64,000 nt of DNA, taken from positions 56,368,338-56,432,337 of the forward strand of contig NC_087064.1 of assembly GCF_963678635.1 (NCBI RefSeq), written 5' to 3'. Source of the stretch: Symsagittifera roscoffensis (Eukaryota > Xenacoelomorpha > Acoela > Convolutidae). The notes below the pieces were generated by a model. The model saw only the letters and a program-made list of their open reading frames with translations. It was not told the origin of the DNA and did no database searches. The position numbers were made by a program, and so were the translations under genes. Shown here one piece after another: positions 50,189 to 61,600 of this stretch (the stretch's first letter is position 1; each line of letters opens with the position of its first letter).

Positions 50189-50673
50189 TTGTAAAATTTA
50201 AGTCTTCAATTGTTTTACCGCCATTTTCGTCCATATAAAGAAAGAGATTTCAATTTCCTAATATGGAAGAAATTAGTTAAAATTGACGCTTATTTGAGGC
50301 GGGGTAAGGAAAAAGCCCTTGGAATATTCGATTGGGGGAAAGGAAAAAAAGTTTTTCGAAGTCTCGATTCCTGAATTTTTATACCGTTATTTTTGTCAAG
50401 AAATATTTCAAAATATCCTAATATGGAAGAAAAATGGGCTCTTTTTCCTTTTCCTCCCCATCTGCAACTTTTTATATTTGAAGTTACTGTTCACTTTGTC
50501 CGATTGTTATGAAAATTGACATGCAGACTAATTAGGCCATGATAAACAATATTGGTCTTCATAATTAACCTTGTAAAACCACACGTTAGACCATAAAATT
50601 CATGTTTGCGTGAGGTGAGGGGGGGGGAAGGAAAAAGAGCCGAAAAATGTTGCATTGGGTTGCAATTTAAGGG

Positions 50674-50745
50674 GCCCAATGTGGGGTTCGAACTCGCGAA
50701 CCTGGGATAATGAGTACCCTTCTATATCGTCAGAGCTAGCCGGGC
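50674..50745 (-). pseudogene. CAT tRNA-like sequence, copy 5
   Basis: As copy 1, with one substitution (GCGAACCTGG instead of GCGACCCTGG). Confidence 0.75.
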
Positions 50746-51061
50746 TAATTACGTTGTCTTTAACATGTTTACATTTTCATCCATATACAGAAAGAGCTCT
50801 TTTTCCTTTCCCCCCACCTGCAAATTTTTATATTTAAAGTTACTGTTCGCTTCTTCCGATTGTCATGAAAATTGACATGAAGACTAATTAGGCCATGACA
50901 AACATATTTGGTCTTCATAATTAACCTTGTAAAACCACTCGTTAGAGCATACATTTCATGTTTGAGTGAGGTGGGGGGGGGGGGGGGAGGAAAAAGAGCC
51001 ATAGAAAGAGTTCAATTTCCTAATATGGAAGAAATTTGTTGCATCCGGTTGCAATACATGG

Positions 51062-51134
51062 CGCCCAACGTGGGGCTCGAACCCACGACCCTGGGATTAA
51101 GAGTCCCATGCTCTACCGACTGAGCTAGCCGGGT
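51062..51134 (-). tRNA. tRNA-Lys (CTT)-like, array copy 4
   Basis: Same sequence and flanks as array copy 1. Confidence 0.7.
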
Positions 51135-51618
51135 TTGTAAAATTTAAGTCTTTAATTGTTTTACCGCCATTTTCGTCCATATAAAGAAAGAGATTTCAAT
51201 TTCCTAATATGGAAGAAATTAGTTAAAATTGACGCTTATTTGAGGCGGGGTAAGGAAAAAGCCCTTGGAATATTCGATTGGGGGAAAGGAAAAAAAGTTT
51301 TTCGAAGTCTCGATTCCTGAATTTTTATACCGTTATTTTTGTCAAGAAATATTTCAAAATATCCTAATATGGAAGAAAAATGGGCTCTTTTTCCTTTTCC
51401 TCCCCATCTGCAACTTTTTATATTTGAAGTTACTGTTCACTTTGTCCGATTGTTATGAAAATTGACATGCAGACTAATTAGGCCATGATAAACAATATTG
51501 GTCTTCATAATTAACCTTGTAAAACCACACGTTAGACCATAAAATTCATGTTTGCGTGAGGTGAGGGGGGGGAAGGAAAAAGAGCCGAAAAATGTTGCAT
51601 TGGGTTGCAATTTAAGGG

Positions 51619-51690
51619 GCCCAATGTGGGGTTCGAACTCGCGACCCTGGGATAATGAGTACCCTTCTATATCGTCAGAGCTAGCCGGGC
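51619..51690 (-). pseudogene. CAT tRNA-like sequence, copy 6
   Basis: As copy 1. Confidence 0.75.
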
Positions 51691-52001
51691 TAATTACGTT
51701 GTCTTTAACATGTTTACATTTTCATCCATATACAGAAAGAGCTCTTTTTCCTTTCCCCCCACCTGCAAATTTTTATATTTAAAGTTACTGTTCGCTTCTT
51801 CCGATTGTCATGAAAATTGACATGAAGACTAATTAGGCCATGACAAACATATTTGGTCTTCATAATTAACCTTGTAAAACCACTCGTTAGAGCATACATT
51901 TCATGTTTGAGTGAGGTGGGGGGGGGGAGGAAAAAGAGCCATAGAAAGAGTTCAATTTCCTAATATGGAAGAAATTTGTTGCATCCGGTTGCAATACATG
52001 G

Positions 52002-52074
52002 CGCCCAACGTGGGGCTCGAACCCACGACCCTGGGATTAAGAGTCCCATGCTCTACCGACTGAGCTAGCCGGGT
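52002..52074 (-). tRNA. tRNA-Lys (CTT)-like, array copy 5
   Basis: Same sequence and flanks as array copy 1. Confidence 0.7.
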
Positions 52075-52558
52075 TTGTAAAATTTAAGTCTTTAATTGTT
52101 TTACCGCCATTTTCGTCCATATAAAGAAAGAGATTTCAATTTCCTAATATGGAAGAAATTAGTTAAAATTGACGCTTATTTGAGGCGGGGTAAGGAAAAA
52201 GCCCTTGGAATATTCGATTGGGGGAAAGGAAAAAAGTTTTTCGAAGTCTCGATTCCTGAATTTTTATACCGTTATTTTTGTCAAGAAATATTTCAAAATA
52301 TCCTAATATGGAAGAAAAATGGGCTCTTTTTCCTTTTCCTCCCCATCTGCAACTTTTTATATTTGAAGTTACTGTTCACTTTGTCCGATTGTTATGAAAA
52401 TTGACATGCAGACTAATTAGGCCATGATAAACAATATTGGTCTTCATAATTAACCTTGTAAAACCACACGTTAGACCATAAAATTCATGTTTGCGTGAGG
52501 TGAGGAGGGGGGAAGGAAAAAGAGCCGAAAAATGTTGCATTGGGTTGCAATTTAAGGG

Positions 52559-52630
52559 GCCCAATGTGGGGTTCGAACTCGCGACCCTGGGATAATGAGT
52601 ACCCTTCTATATCGTCAGAGCTAGCCGGGC
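52559..52630 (-). pseudogene. CAT tRNA-like sequence, copy 7
   Basis: As copy 1. Confidence 0.75.
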
Positions 52631-52941
52631 TAATTACGTTGTCTTTAACATGTTTAGATTTTCATCCATATACAGAAAGAGCTCTTTTTCCTTTCCCCCC
52701 CACCTGCAAATTTTTATATTTAAAGTTACTGTTCGCTTCTTCCGATTGTCATGAAAATTGACATGAAGACTAATTAGGCCATGACAAACATATTTGGTCT
52801 TCATAATTAACCTTGTAAAACCACTCGTTAGAGCATACATTTCATGTTTGAGTGAGGTGGGGGGGGGAGGAAAAAGAGCCATAGAAAGGGTTCAATTTCC
52901 TAATATGGAAGAAATTTGTTGCATCCGGTTGCAATACATGG

Positions 52942-53014
52942 CGCCCAACGTGGGGCTCGAACCCACGACCCTGGGATTAAGAGTCCCATGCTCTACCGAC
53001 TGAGCTAGCCGGGT
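52942..53014 (-). tRNA. tRNA-Lys (CTT)-like, array copy 6
   Basis: Same sequence and flanks as array copy 1. Confidence 0.7.
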
Positions 53015-53500
53015 TTGTAAAATTTAAGTCTTTAATTGTTCTACCGCCATTTTCGTCCATATAAAGAAAGAGATTTCAATTTCCTAATATGGAAGAAATT
53101 AGTTAAAATTGACGCTTATTTGAGGCGGGGTAAGGAAAAAGCCCTTGGAATATTCGATTGGGGGAAAGGAAAAAAAGTTTTTCGAAGTCTCGATTCCTGA
53201 ATTTTTATACCGTTATTTTTGTCAAGAAATATTTCAAAATATCCTAATATGGAAGAAAAATGGGCTCTTTTTCCTTTTCCTCCCCATCTGCAACTTTTTA
53301 TATTTGAAGTTACTGTTCACTTTGTCCGATTGTTATGAAAATTGACATGCAGACTAATTAGGCCATGATAAACAATATTGGTCTTCATAATTAACCTTGT
53401 AAAACCACACGTTAGACCATAAAATTCATGTTTGCGTGAGGTGAGGGGGGGGGGAAGGAAAAAGAGCCGAAAAATGTTGCATTGGGTTGCAATTTAAGGG

Positions 53501-53572
53501 GCCCAATGTGGGGTTCGAACTCGCGACCCTGGGATAATGAGTACCCTTCTATATCGTCAGAGCTAGCCGGGC
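53501..53572 (-). pseudogene. CAT tRNA-like sequence, copy 8
   Basis: As copy 1. Confidence 0.75.
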
Positions 53573-53889
53573 TAATTACGTTGTCTTTAACATGTTTACA
53601 TTTTCATCCATATACAGAAAGAGCTCTTTTTCCTTTCCCCCCACCTGCAAATTTTTATATTTAAACTTACTGTTCGCTTCTTCCGATTGTCATGAAAATT
53701 GACATGAAGACTAATTAGGCCATGACAAACATATTTGGTCTTGATAATTAACCTTGTAAAACCACTCGTTAGAGCATACATTTCATGTTTGAGTGAGGTG
53801 GGGGGGGGGGGGGGAAGGAAAAAGAGCCATAGAAAGAGTTCAATTTCCTAATATGGAAGAAATTTGTTGCATCCGGTTGCAATACATGG

Positions 53890-53962
53890 CGCCCAACGTG
53901 GGGCTCGAAACCACGACCCGGGGATTAAGAGTCCCATGCTCTACCGACTGAGCTAGCCGGGT
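53890..53962 (-). pseudogene. tRNA-Lys (CTT)-like, array copy 7, mutated
   Basis: Two substitutions relative to the other copies: one in the T stem/B-box (CGAAACCAC for CGAACCCAC on the plus strand) and one in the anticodon stem (CCCGGGG for CCCTGGG). Confidence 0.7.
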
Positions 53963-54448
53963 TTGTAAAATTTAAGTCTTTAATTGTTTTACCGCCATTT
54001 TCGTCCATATAAAGAAAGAGATTTCAATTTCCTAATATGGAAGAAATTAGTTAAAATTGACGCTTATTTGAGGCGGGGTAAGGAAAAAGCCCTTGGAATA
54101 TTCGATTGGGGGAAAGGAAAAAAAGTTTTTCGAAGTCTCGATTCCTGAATTTTTATACCGTTATTTTTGTCAAGAAATATTTCAAAATATCCTAATATGG
54201 AAGAAAAATGGGCTCTTTTTCCTTTTCCTCCCCATCTGCAAATTTTATATTTGAAGTTACTGTTCACTTTGTCCGATTGTTATGAAAATTGACATGCAGA
54301 CTAATTAGGCCATGATAAACAATATTGGTCTTCATAATTAACCTTGTAAAACCACACGTTAGACCATAAAATTCATGTTTGCGTGAGGTGAGGGGGGGGG
54401 GGAAGGAAAAAGAGCCGAAAAATGTTGCATTGGGTTGCAATTTAAGGG

Positions 54449-54520
54449 GCCCAATGTGGGGTTCGAACTCGCGACCCTGGGATAATGAGTACCCTTCTAT
54501 ATCGTCAGAGCTAGCCGGGC
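54449..54520 (-). pseudogene. CAT tRNA-like sequence, copy 9
   Basis: As copy 1. Confidence 0.75.
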
Positions 54521-54831
54521 TAATTACGTTGTCTTTAACATGTTTACATTTTCATCCATATACAGAAAGAGCTCTTTTTCCTTTCCCCCCACCTGCAAAT
54601 TTTTATATTTAAAGTTACTGTTCGCTTCTTCCGATTGTCATGAAAATTGACATGAAGACTAATTAGGCCATGACAAACATATTTGGTCTTCATAATTAAC
54701 CTTGTAAAACCACTCGTTAGAGCATACATTTCATGTTTGAGTGAGGTGGGGGGGGGTAGGAAAAAGAGCCATAGAAAGAGTTCAATTTCCTAATATGGAA
54801 GAAATTTGTTGCATCCGGTTGCAATACATGG

Positions 54832-54904
54832 CGCCCAACGTGGGGCTCGAAACCACGACCCTGGGATTAAGAGTCCCATGCTCTACCGACTGAGCTAGCC
54901 GGGT
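54832..54904 (-). pseudogene. tRNA-Lys (CTT)-like, array copy 8, mutated
   Basis: Carries the same T-stem/B-box substitution as copy 7 (CGAAACCAC) but not the second change, so copies 7 and 8 are neighbours by descent. Confidence 0.7.
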
Positions 54905-55389
54905 TTGTAAAATTTAAGTCTTTAATTGTTTTACCGCCATTTTCGTCCATATAAAGAAAGAGATTTCAATTTCCTAATATGGAAGAAATTAGTTAAAATT
55001 GACGCTTATTTGAGGCGGGGTAAGGAAAAAGCCCTTGGAATATTCGATTGGGGGAAAGGAAAAAAAGTTTTTCGAAGTCTCGATTCCTGAATTTTTATAC
55101 CGTTATTTTTGTCAAGAAATATTTCAAAATATCCTAATATGGAAGAAAAATGGGCTCTTTTTCCTTTTCCTCCCCATCTGCAACTTTTTATATTTGAAGT
55201 TACTGTTCACTTTGTCCGATTGTTATGAAAATTGACATGCAGACTAATTAGGCCATGATAAACAATATTGGTCTTCATAATTAACCTTGTAAAACCACAC
55301 GTTAGACGATAAAATTCATGTTTGCGTGAGGTGAGGGGGGGGGAAGGAAAAAGAGCCGAAAAATGTTGCATTGGGTTGCAATTTAAGGG

Positions 55390-55461
55390 GCCCAATGTGG
55401 GGTTCGAACTCGCGACCCTGGGATAATGAGTACCCTTCTATATCGTCAGAGCTAGCCGGGC
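55390..55461 (-). pseudogene. CAT tRNA-like sequence, copy 10
   Basis: As copy 1. Confidence 0.75.
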
Positions 55462-55776
55462 TAATTACGTTGTCTTTAACATGTTTACATTTTCATCCAT
55501 ATACAGAAAGAGCTCTTTTTCCTTTCCCCCCACCTGCAAATTTTTATATTTAAAGTTACTGTTCGCTTCTTCCGATTGTCATGAAAATTGACATGAAGAC
55601 TAATTAGGCCATGACAAACATATTTGGTCTTCATAATTAACCTTGTAAAACCACTCGTTAGAGCATACATTTCATGTTTGAGTGAGGTGGGGGGGGGGGG
55701 GGAGGAAAAAGAGCCATAGAAAGAGTTCAATTTCCTAATATGGAAGAAATTTGTTGCATCCGGTTGCAATACATGG

Positions 55777-55849
55777 CGCCCAACGTGGGGCTCGAACCCA
55801 CGACCCTGGGATTAAGAGTCCCATGCTCTACCGACTGAGCTAGCCGGGT
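55777..55849 (-). tRNA. tRNA-Lys (CTT)-like, array copy 9
   Basis: Same sequence and flanks as array copy 1. Confidence 0.7.
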
Positions 55850-56336
55850 TTGTAAAATTTAAGTCTTTAATTGTTTTACCGCCATTTTCGTCCATATAAA
55901 GAAAGAGATTTCAATTTCCTAATATGGAAGAAATTAGTTAAAATTGACGCTTATTTGAGGCGGGGTAAGGAAAAAGCCCTTGGAATATTCGATTGGGGGA
56001 AAGGAAAAAAAGTTTTTCGAAGTCTCGATTCCTGAATTTTTATACCGTTATTTTTGTCAAGAAATATTTCAAAATATCCTAATATGGAAGAAAAATGGGC
56101 TCTTTTTCCTTTTCCTCCCCATCTGCAACTTTTTATATTTGAAGTTACTGTTCACTTTGTCCGATTGTTATGAAAATTGACATGCAGACTAATTAGGCCA
56201 TGATAAACAATATTGGTCTTCATAATTAACCTTGTAAAACCACACGTTAGACCATAAAATTCATGTTTGCGTGAGGTGAGGGGGGGGGGGAAGGAAAAAG
56301 AGCCGAAAAATGTTGCATTGGGTTGCAATTTAAGGG

Positions 56337-56408
56337 GCCCAATGTGGGGTTCGAACTCGCGACCCTGGGATAATGAGTACCCTTCTATATCGTCAGAGCT
56401 AGCCGGGC
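56337..56408 (-). pseudogene. CAT tRNA-like sequence, copy 11
   Basis: As copy 1. Confidence 0.75.
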
Positions 56409-56724
56409 TAATTACGTTGTCTTTAACATGTTTACATTTTCATCCATATACAGAAAGAGCTCTTTTTCCTTTCCCCCCACCTGCAAATTTTTATATTTAA
56501 ACTTACTGTTCGCTTCTTCCGATTGTCATGAAAATTGACATGAAGACTAATTAGGCCATGACAAACATATTTGGTCTTGATAATTAACCTTGTAAAACCA
56601 CTCGTTAGAGCATACATTTCATGTTTGAGTGAGGTGGGGGGGGGGGGGGAAGGAAAAAGAGCCATAGAAAGAGTTCAATTTCCTAATATGGAAGAAATTT
56701 GTTGCATCCGGTTGCAATACATGG

Positions 56725-56797
56725 CGCCCAACGTGGGGCTCGAACCCACGACCCTGGGATTAAGAGTCCCATGCTCTACCGACTGAGCTAGCCGGGT
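56725..56797 (-). tRNA. tRNA-Lys (CTT)-like, array copy 10
   Basis: Same sequence and flanks as array copy 1. A further, strongly decayed tRNA-Lys relic follows at about 56898-56960. Confidence 0.7.
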
Positions 56798-57046
56798 TTG
56801 TAAAATTTAAGTCTTTAATTGTTTTACCGCCATTTTCGTCCATATAAAGAAAGAGATTTCAATTTCCTAATATGGAAGAAATTAGTTACTTTCGACTGCA
56901 ATTTGGGACTCGAGCCAACGACCTATGAATTAAGAGTCCCGTTGTGGCCGAGAATAGCCATTTGTGTTTATGCCCTACCGTTGAATGGATGCTCACCTCT
57001 ACCGTTTGAGGTGTTCAATAATTTAGATGATCAAGCGAAATAATTC

Positions 57047-57250
57047 GGCTCTTTTTCCTTCCCCCCCCCACCTCACACGAGCTTCAATATATTAGTGTAA
57101 CGAGTGGTTTTAAGAGGTTGAGTAAGAAGACCAAATATGTTTGTCGTGGCCTTATTAGTCTATATGTAAATTTTCATAACAATCAGACAATGTGGTCAAC
57201 AAATTTACATGTAAAATTTTGCAGGTGGGGGGAAAAAAGGAAAAAGAGCC
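57047..57250. mobile_element. Solitary MITE with perfect 8-bp TSD
   Basis: 204 bp, from GGCTCTTTTTCCTTCCCCCC to AAAAGGAAAAAGAGCC, flanked by AATAATTC at 57039-57046 and 57251-57258. The interior is an inverted, diverged copy of the array MITEs (GACCAAATATGTTTGTCGTG). It is independent of the array. Confidence 0.88.
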
Positions 57251-57493
57251 AATAATTCTTATATGGCTTTTGATAGTATTATAAACTAGTATCTTCTAAA
57301 GAGCTAACATTTTCACTATTTTACAAGTAAGGCATGATAATTCAACAAACATAGACACAGTAACGCCCCAGTGCGAACTAATTTTCTATGTCTTGTTCTT
57401 GCTTCGTAAGTTTCAGCCAAAAACTGTTGTGGCAACTAAATTTTTGAAAACAAGGCTGGAAAGTGTTAAGGAGACATGCTCTTTAAATTTCAG

Positions 57494-57974
57494 GACATGT
57501 TTGACGTGCCGTTGGTCATTCAACTAACGGACGATGAAAAGTCACTATGGAAAGGTCTGTCCAGAAAGGAGGCCATGAAACTTGCACGCGAGAACACCAA
57601 AGACATAATCGCTTGCGGTTTTGACGTGGATAAAACCTTCATTTTTAGCGACTACCAATACATGGGCCAACGACCCGAGTTTTACGGAAACATAATTGAC
57701 ATTCAAAGATGTGTAACTTTCAACCAGGTCAAGGGAATCTTTGGTTTCGGTGACAGTGATTGTATTGGAAAAATAGCGTTTCCGGCCGTGCAGGCGGCCC
57801 CGGCTGTCGCCAGTTCGTTTCCGGATACATTCGGGGAGAATAAATCGGTGCCTTGTCTGATTCCGTGTGCAATTGACCAGGATCCCTACTTCAGAATGAC
57901 GAGAGACGTCGCACCCAGAGTGGGTTTCCCCAAACCGGCTCTGCTGCACTCGACATTTTTTCCAGCTCTGCAGG
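57494..57974 (+). CDS. WARS1: WARS1, second coding exon: catalytic domain middle
   Basis: Follows the AATTTCAG acceptor and encodes 160 residues: [78 protein letters not shown] and [13 protein letters not shown]. These are hallmark segments of eukaryotic tryptophanyl-tRNA synthetase that build the Rossmann-fold active site and dimer interface. The exon ends in phase 1 at the GTTAGT donor (57975); reading on gives an immediate TAG. In other animals the next residues contain the KMSAS loop, which I do not find in the remainder of the window, so at least one further exon lies to the right. Confidence 0.95.
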
Positions 57975-58690
57975 GTTAGTTGAATCACTAGCGACAGCTT
58001 TGAGATTTTCAAAAATCAATGCACATAGTAGTACATTTTTTCAGTACATTTTTTCAAGTGTTTACCAACGAAAAGAGTTTTCACTTAAGTAATTCGTGTC
58101 TTTTTGATATGGTTTCCGTTCATTCTATTCAAGTGTAAATGAACAAGTATCACTAATTAAGTGGTTTGTTTTTTACGCTTGCGATTAGCAAGCGTTATGA
58201 AATCGAAATGTTGACTTTTTTAGGTTAACAACTAGTTTAACAAAACCAGTTGAATCACCTAAGGTTGAATCACAGCCGACATGCTCAATTGCCTGAAAAA
58301 TCAAATTTAACTTGTGGGTGGGTACTAGTTACTACTGGGTAGTTTCACGAGGGACTGAACTTTTCAAAAGTTTTTATTACAAAATGAGTTTTTTTTCGGC
58401 TCAACTGGTGTCTCTACTCAAAGATTGTCGGCCTTGTTTCCGCTTCGCAAGTTTTGGTTCAACTGATAATTTGAATTTCAAATGTCTTGCTTGGCATGCC
58501 AGCCTAGAATTACTGTTTGATAAAAACAGGTATTATGAAAGTGTATGGGATTGGGTTCTTTTTTATTTTTTGAGACGCTTTGAGACCCTGATTTTCAAAA
58601 AAAGGTTATTGATAGAAAGATTGCCTACAGTCTTGTGTGCCTGCATTTTTCCCTGGTTTCTTTTTGTATACAGCATTCGAAAAAGTCTTT
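57975..58690. other. WARS1 downstream intron, start
   Basis: Begins with donor GTTAGT. TTTACGCTTGCGATTAGCAAGCGTT near 58170 recurs as ACGCTTGCGATTAGCATGCGTT near 60437, a short dispersed inverted motif. No exon is seen; an open frame at 58312-58704 has no recognisable domain. Confidence 0.5.
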
Positions 58691-61600
58691 GGGGGATTAT
58701 TTGACCGATATTTTTGATTTTTTTTAAAAAAAAACTAACCTACTAAATCTGAGATTTTGATTTCAAGGAATAGAACAGAATTGAAAAGCTCTCCTCCATA
58801 GGTGACTAAGCTCAAATTGTTTTTACACATGAAATTATGGCTCTCGTAATAGTTAAATTTTTTGACCGTATGTTGAATCTTTTTTAACTTTTCTCGAAAA
58901 CCAACCTAAAGTTGCGGGTTCAATGGAGATAACGCCTAAAGGGAAGCTTCTGCATTAGCGGCCACTTAAAATATTTTTATACAGAAAAGTTATCGTCCTC
59001 GGAAAAGTCATTTTTTATTTTTTGAGTGTTGTTTTTCTTAATATTATGAATTTTACCAATAAATACCCTCTTTTATCTGAAGTTTTGGTTCAATCCAAAG
59101 TACGGGTTGTGAGAATCTCCTTTGCATTCGCGATTACGCCCTAACTGTTTGGACACAGAAACTTATGGCCCTCGGAAAAGTCGGACAGTCTTGACTTTTT
59201 TTCGAGAACTAACCCGCCAAATCTGATATTATAGGTTTAATCGACACAACAGGTTATTGAAAGGTTACCTTTTAATTTTCTATGCCCAGTTTCTTTTAGA
59301 AAAAAGTAATGGCCTTCAGACAATAAAATTTTTGAAATTTTGGCCGTGTTTTGAAAGTTTTTTTACTCTGCTTGAAAATTACCGTGCCAATTCTCGGGTT
59401 AAGTTCAATCGAGAAACCCGATTCTTTGAATATTCTCTACTTTATCGGCCACGACCTGCTTTTTCAGAAAAAGTTATGGAATTAGGAAAGTTTTGACCGT
59501 TTTTCAGAAACTGTTCGAGTTTTTTTTTTCTTCAAAACTACCCTATCAAAATTTAGATGAAAATTTGAACCGAAAGAAGCATGAAAAATACCGAGAGTAG
59601 CTCTTATCAAAAAAAGAGTAGCCTTTTTCCATTAGAGAAAAGGTTTCGACATTAGGAAAATTCTATTTTCTCTGAAATTTTCATTCGTCTCACTTATTTT
59701 AGTAGAGAAACAACTAAGGTTTTGGGCAAAGTCCAATTTTTGAAATTTTGCATTTTGTCCCACATCAGTATAACAAATTCAAAAAATATCAAGCACGTAT
59801 CTCCTGCTTTAGCTGCACGCTAGGTGTGCTTCATCGAGACATAGTTGAAGTTTACCTAGTTCTTTTCAACATTTATCAGTTTTTTCGATTTATGCTTTTT
59901 ATGATTGTGTTGCATCGCAAGCGGTGCGAAGCTCAGCTTGGTTTGTGGTTTTGAGATTGTTCCTGCTCAAATTTGATTTGTTGCGGTTTGACTTGGCTTC
60001 TTGTTAATTGAATTCAAAGTATTTGCCAAATGGACGGCCGATTAAGCTCTCTAATTACAATTGTCGCAAAAAACATGTGAGTGACTTTATTCTCAAAAAT
60101 GGACTTTTTTTTCAGATTCCCCAGTGTAATATGAAGTTTATATTCATCCAGTTTAACCATTCCAGATTCCTGAAGTTCGAAGAGCTGTAAAGCTTAGGAA
60201 AATGAAAGTTGTTCGAAAAAGTTGGTCGTTTTATTCGCTTTACTACTTGCTGGTCGATGGCAAAGGGCACCACTGATCTAGGTTGCGTCAAGTCTCAGGC
60301 TAGTAGCTTATTTTGAGTAGTTTTTTTATTCAATTTGAAACAGTTTCTTACTTTTCCAAGAGTTTTGTTTCCAATTGTCTGTTGGCTCTATTTTGTGCAG
60401 CGCAGTATGCGACGTGAGAAATAACTGTGTCTTGTTTACGCTTGCGATTAGCATGCGTTTTCACATCGGAATAAGACTTTTTTCGGGTTATCGGCATGTT
60501 TAACAGAATCACTCGGTAACTTGGTTCATAGGGAATTCAAATTTCTAAGCGCCTCCGGTAGCTTAAGTCTGGAGGTAGCCAATACGCTTTGGACGGCAAA
60601 GGTCCTAGGTTCGAATATAACCGGGATCTGTTTTTTTGCAAACGGGAGTTATTCTGTTTCAAAAAATTGTCGGCTTATTATTTGTCTGCTTATATTTTGT
60701 CGACTTAGCTGCCACATCTTAGAATTATTTACCGTATGCAGTTTTCATTGTAGTTATTTTCTATGTTTTTTATTACGATAGCGATTAGTTGTTAATCCGA
60801 AAAAATGTCTACATTACGTTTACCAAAATCAGTTGGAACAATTCCTGACATACCCGTGTCTCAGGCTCATGCTTGCTGACATGCTGAACTCATGGGTGCA
60901 ATTTTTGTTACTGGGACATTTCTCTTCAGAATTAATTTGATTTTTCTGTCGGCTTCATGGATTTTGTCCCAACTTTTGTCGGCTTACTTGCCGGATGTAT
61001 TAAATTTTGTTATAATTTTTTTTCATCTTGCTGGCTTTATAATAAATTCAAATTTAATGTGCGTATTTAAGGTTCAATCAAAACAACTGGTTTAGGGAAG
61101 GGCCCCTGCATAATCAACTAAGCCCATTTTTTCTCAAAAGTTAGGGCCATCGGCAAGAACAAATAATTGATTTTTGTGACTATTTTTCCTTATTCTTTTT
61201 GACCTTTCTCGAAAACTACCCGCCCAAATCTGAAATTTTTACTTCAATCTAAACAACGGTTTGCGGGAAAGTTTCCTGTATATTTGGCCACGACCAAATT
61301 TTACTACACAAATAGTTATGGCCCACGGAAAATTCAAAAGTTTTGATTCTTTGACCTTTTTCTGATTTTTTTTTGTTTTTCAAAAACTACATTTCCAAAT
61401 CTCAGTTATTAGATTCAATCGAAACGACCTAACGCGGAAAGAGCCCCTTTAACTAAGCTCAAGTTTATTTAATACAAAAGTTAGGGTCCTCGGAAAAGAC
61501 AATAATTTTTTTTACCGTTTCTTGAAACTAATTGACCGTTTTTTGGAGACTTCACTGCCAATTCTTAGGTTTCTTTGGTCAAGGAGAAACCCGATGTCAG

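Larger units (their letters stand above)
45567..56890. repeat. Higher-order tandem array, ~944-bp unit with two tRNA-like sequences and two MITEs
   Basis: Successive tRNA-Lys-like copies start at 49170, 50116, 51062, 52002, 52942, 53890, 54832, 55777 and 56725 (spacing 940-948 bp), plus one at 46352 in the earlier, partly rearranged part. Each unit contains, in plus-strand order, GACGCTTATTTGAGGCGGGG, a 204-bp MITE (TSD GAAAAATG), a degenerate CAT tRNA-like sequence, a ~208-bp MITE (TSD ACAGAAAG/ATAGAAAG), the tRNA-Lys-like sequence, and a spacer. Units are nearly identical except for G-run length (about 7-20), which accounts for most of the length differences. Confidence 0.95.
44489..57493 (+). 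other. WARS1: WARS1 intron filled with a tRNA-bearing tandem array (13.0 kb)
   Basis: Donor GTGAGG at 44489, acceptor TTTAAATTTCAG ending at 57493; both sides are phase 0. Content in order: an interrupted MITE, a GTA-anticodon tRNA relic, the first array units, a partial exon copy, the main array, and a solitary MITE. See the separate entries. Confidence 0.9.

Noticed and set aside
45295-56786. Repeated frames of 60-102 codons throughout the WARS1 intron (for example EYSIGGKEKKFFEVSIPEF)
   Set aside because: They overlap the MITEs and tRNA-like sequences of the tandem array and shift with G-run length.
46352-56797. Array tRNA-Lys matches as retroelement primer-binding sites
   Set aside because: The last 18 nt plus CCA would fit a PBS-Lys, but the whole 73-nt tRNA is present and no LTR or gag/pol lies next to it.
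60802-60830. Possible KMS motif exon of WARS1 (AAAATGTCTACA)
   Set aside because: The surrounding translation does not match the synthetase family and a stop follows shortly.
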